Shown here one piece after another: positions 5,555-5,703 of a DNA stretch of 5,703 nt. The notes beneath the pieces were generated by a model. It did no database searches. It worked only from the letters and a program-made list of their open reading frames with translations, and was not told the DNA's origin. The stretch is taken from positions 1 to 5,703 of the forward strand of contig CAZBWH010000121.1 in the NCBI GenBank assembly GCA_964495595.1, given 5' to 3'. Each line of letters starts with the position of its first letter. The stretch's first letter is position 1. This DNA is from CALMFQ01 sp964495595. Lineage in GTDB: Bacteria > Pseudomonadota > Gammaproteobacteria > Burkholderiales > SCOH01. Position numbers and translations under genes: made by a program.

Positions 5555-5703
5555 GCTACCGCATCCGCTTTGCCCGTGCCGCCCGGGATGACCTGAAACG
5601 GCTGTACGCATTCCTGCTGGAACACGATTTGCACGCGGCGCGACGGGCACGAAACGCGATTGGCAAGGCCATCGAATGCCTGCAGGAATTCCCTTTCTCC
5701 TGC
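5551..5703 (+). CDS. ParE/RelE-family toxin, 5' part only
   Basis: The first 51 codons of a gene that runs off the window edge. The product begins SYRIRFARAARDDLKRLYAF and continues with LLEHDLHAARRARNAI and CLQEFPFSC, the strand-helix-helix start typical of ParE/RelE superfamily toxins of about 95-105 residues. The N-terminal R.A..DL..LY.FL pattern and the FPFSC turn are characteristic. Relatives of the ParE branch poison DNA gyrase and those of the RelE branch cut mRNA on the ribosome; the deciding C-terminal residues are outside the window. The GTG start overlaps the antitoxin stop by 4 nt and has only a weak ribosome site, suggesting translation coupled to the antitoxin. Confidence 0.82.
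   Translation, partial: MSYRIRFARAARDDLKRLYAFLLEHDLHAARRARNAIGKAIECLQEFPFSC

Overview
The window is a piece of a GC-rich bacterial chromosome. Gene density is high, start and stop codons overlap, and G or C is strongly preferred at third codon positions. Protein style (TetR regulator, HlyD-type adaptor and MacB-type permease, which need a Gram-negative envelope) suggests a proteobacterium. A betaproteobacterium such as a member of the Chromobacteriaceae/Neisseriales is plausible, but this is an impression from protein character and not a demonstrated assignment.

About 86% of the window is one minus-strand operon of five overlapping genes. In transcription order they are: a TetR/AcrR-family regulator (start near 4972), a periplasmic membrane-fusion adaptor (start 4376), an FtsX/MacB-type ABC permease (start 3168), an ABC ATPase (GTG start 1952) and an FAD-dependent oxidoreductase of the sulfide:quinone reductase-like group (1221 to 82). 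Every junction overlaps, by 10, 4, 8 and 4 nt. Adaptor, permease and ATPase would form a type VII (MacB/DevBCA-like) exporter, which pumps an envelope substrate outward together with an outer-membrane channel. No such channel is encoded here, so a TolC-type partner would have to lie elsewhere. The oxidoreductase at the end is the unusual member and may act on the exporter's substrate or respond to the same stress. A perfect 8+8 bp inverted repeat overlaps the predicted promoter of the regulator and is the likely autoregulatory operator for the whole operon. A strong GC hairpin without a U-tract lies just beyond the operon's end.

The right end (about 5040-5703) is toxin-antitoxin territory on the plus strand. 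First comes a truncated VapC (PIN-domain) toxin remnant, about 43 C-terminal residues ending at 5204, too short to appear as a normal gene. It is followed by an apparently intact two-gene module: a small ribbon-helix-helix-like antitoxin (5282-5554) and the start of a ParE/RelE-family toxin (5551 to beyond the window). Its promoter carries a palindromic operator of 9+9 bp.

I see no tRNA, rRNA, CRISPR array or insertion sequence. I do not claim a wholly new system. The points most worth following are the oxidoreductase coupled to the exporter, the dead VapC next to a live ParE-type module, and the two clear palindromic operators.
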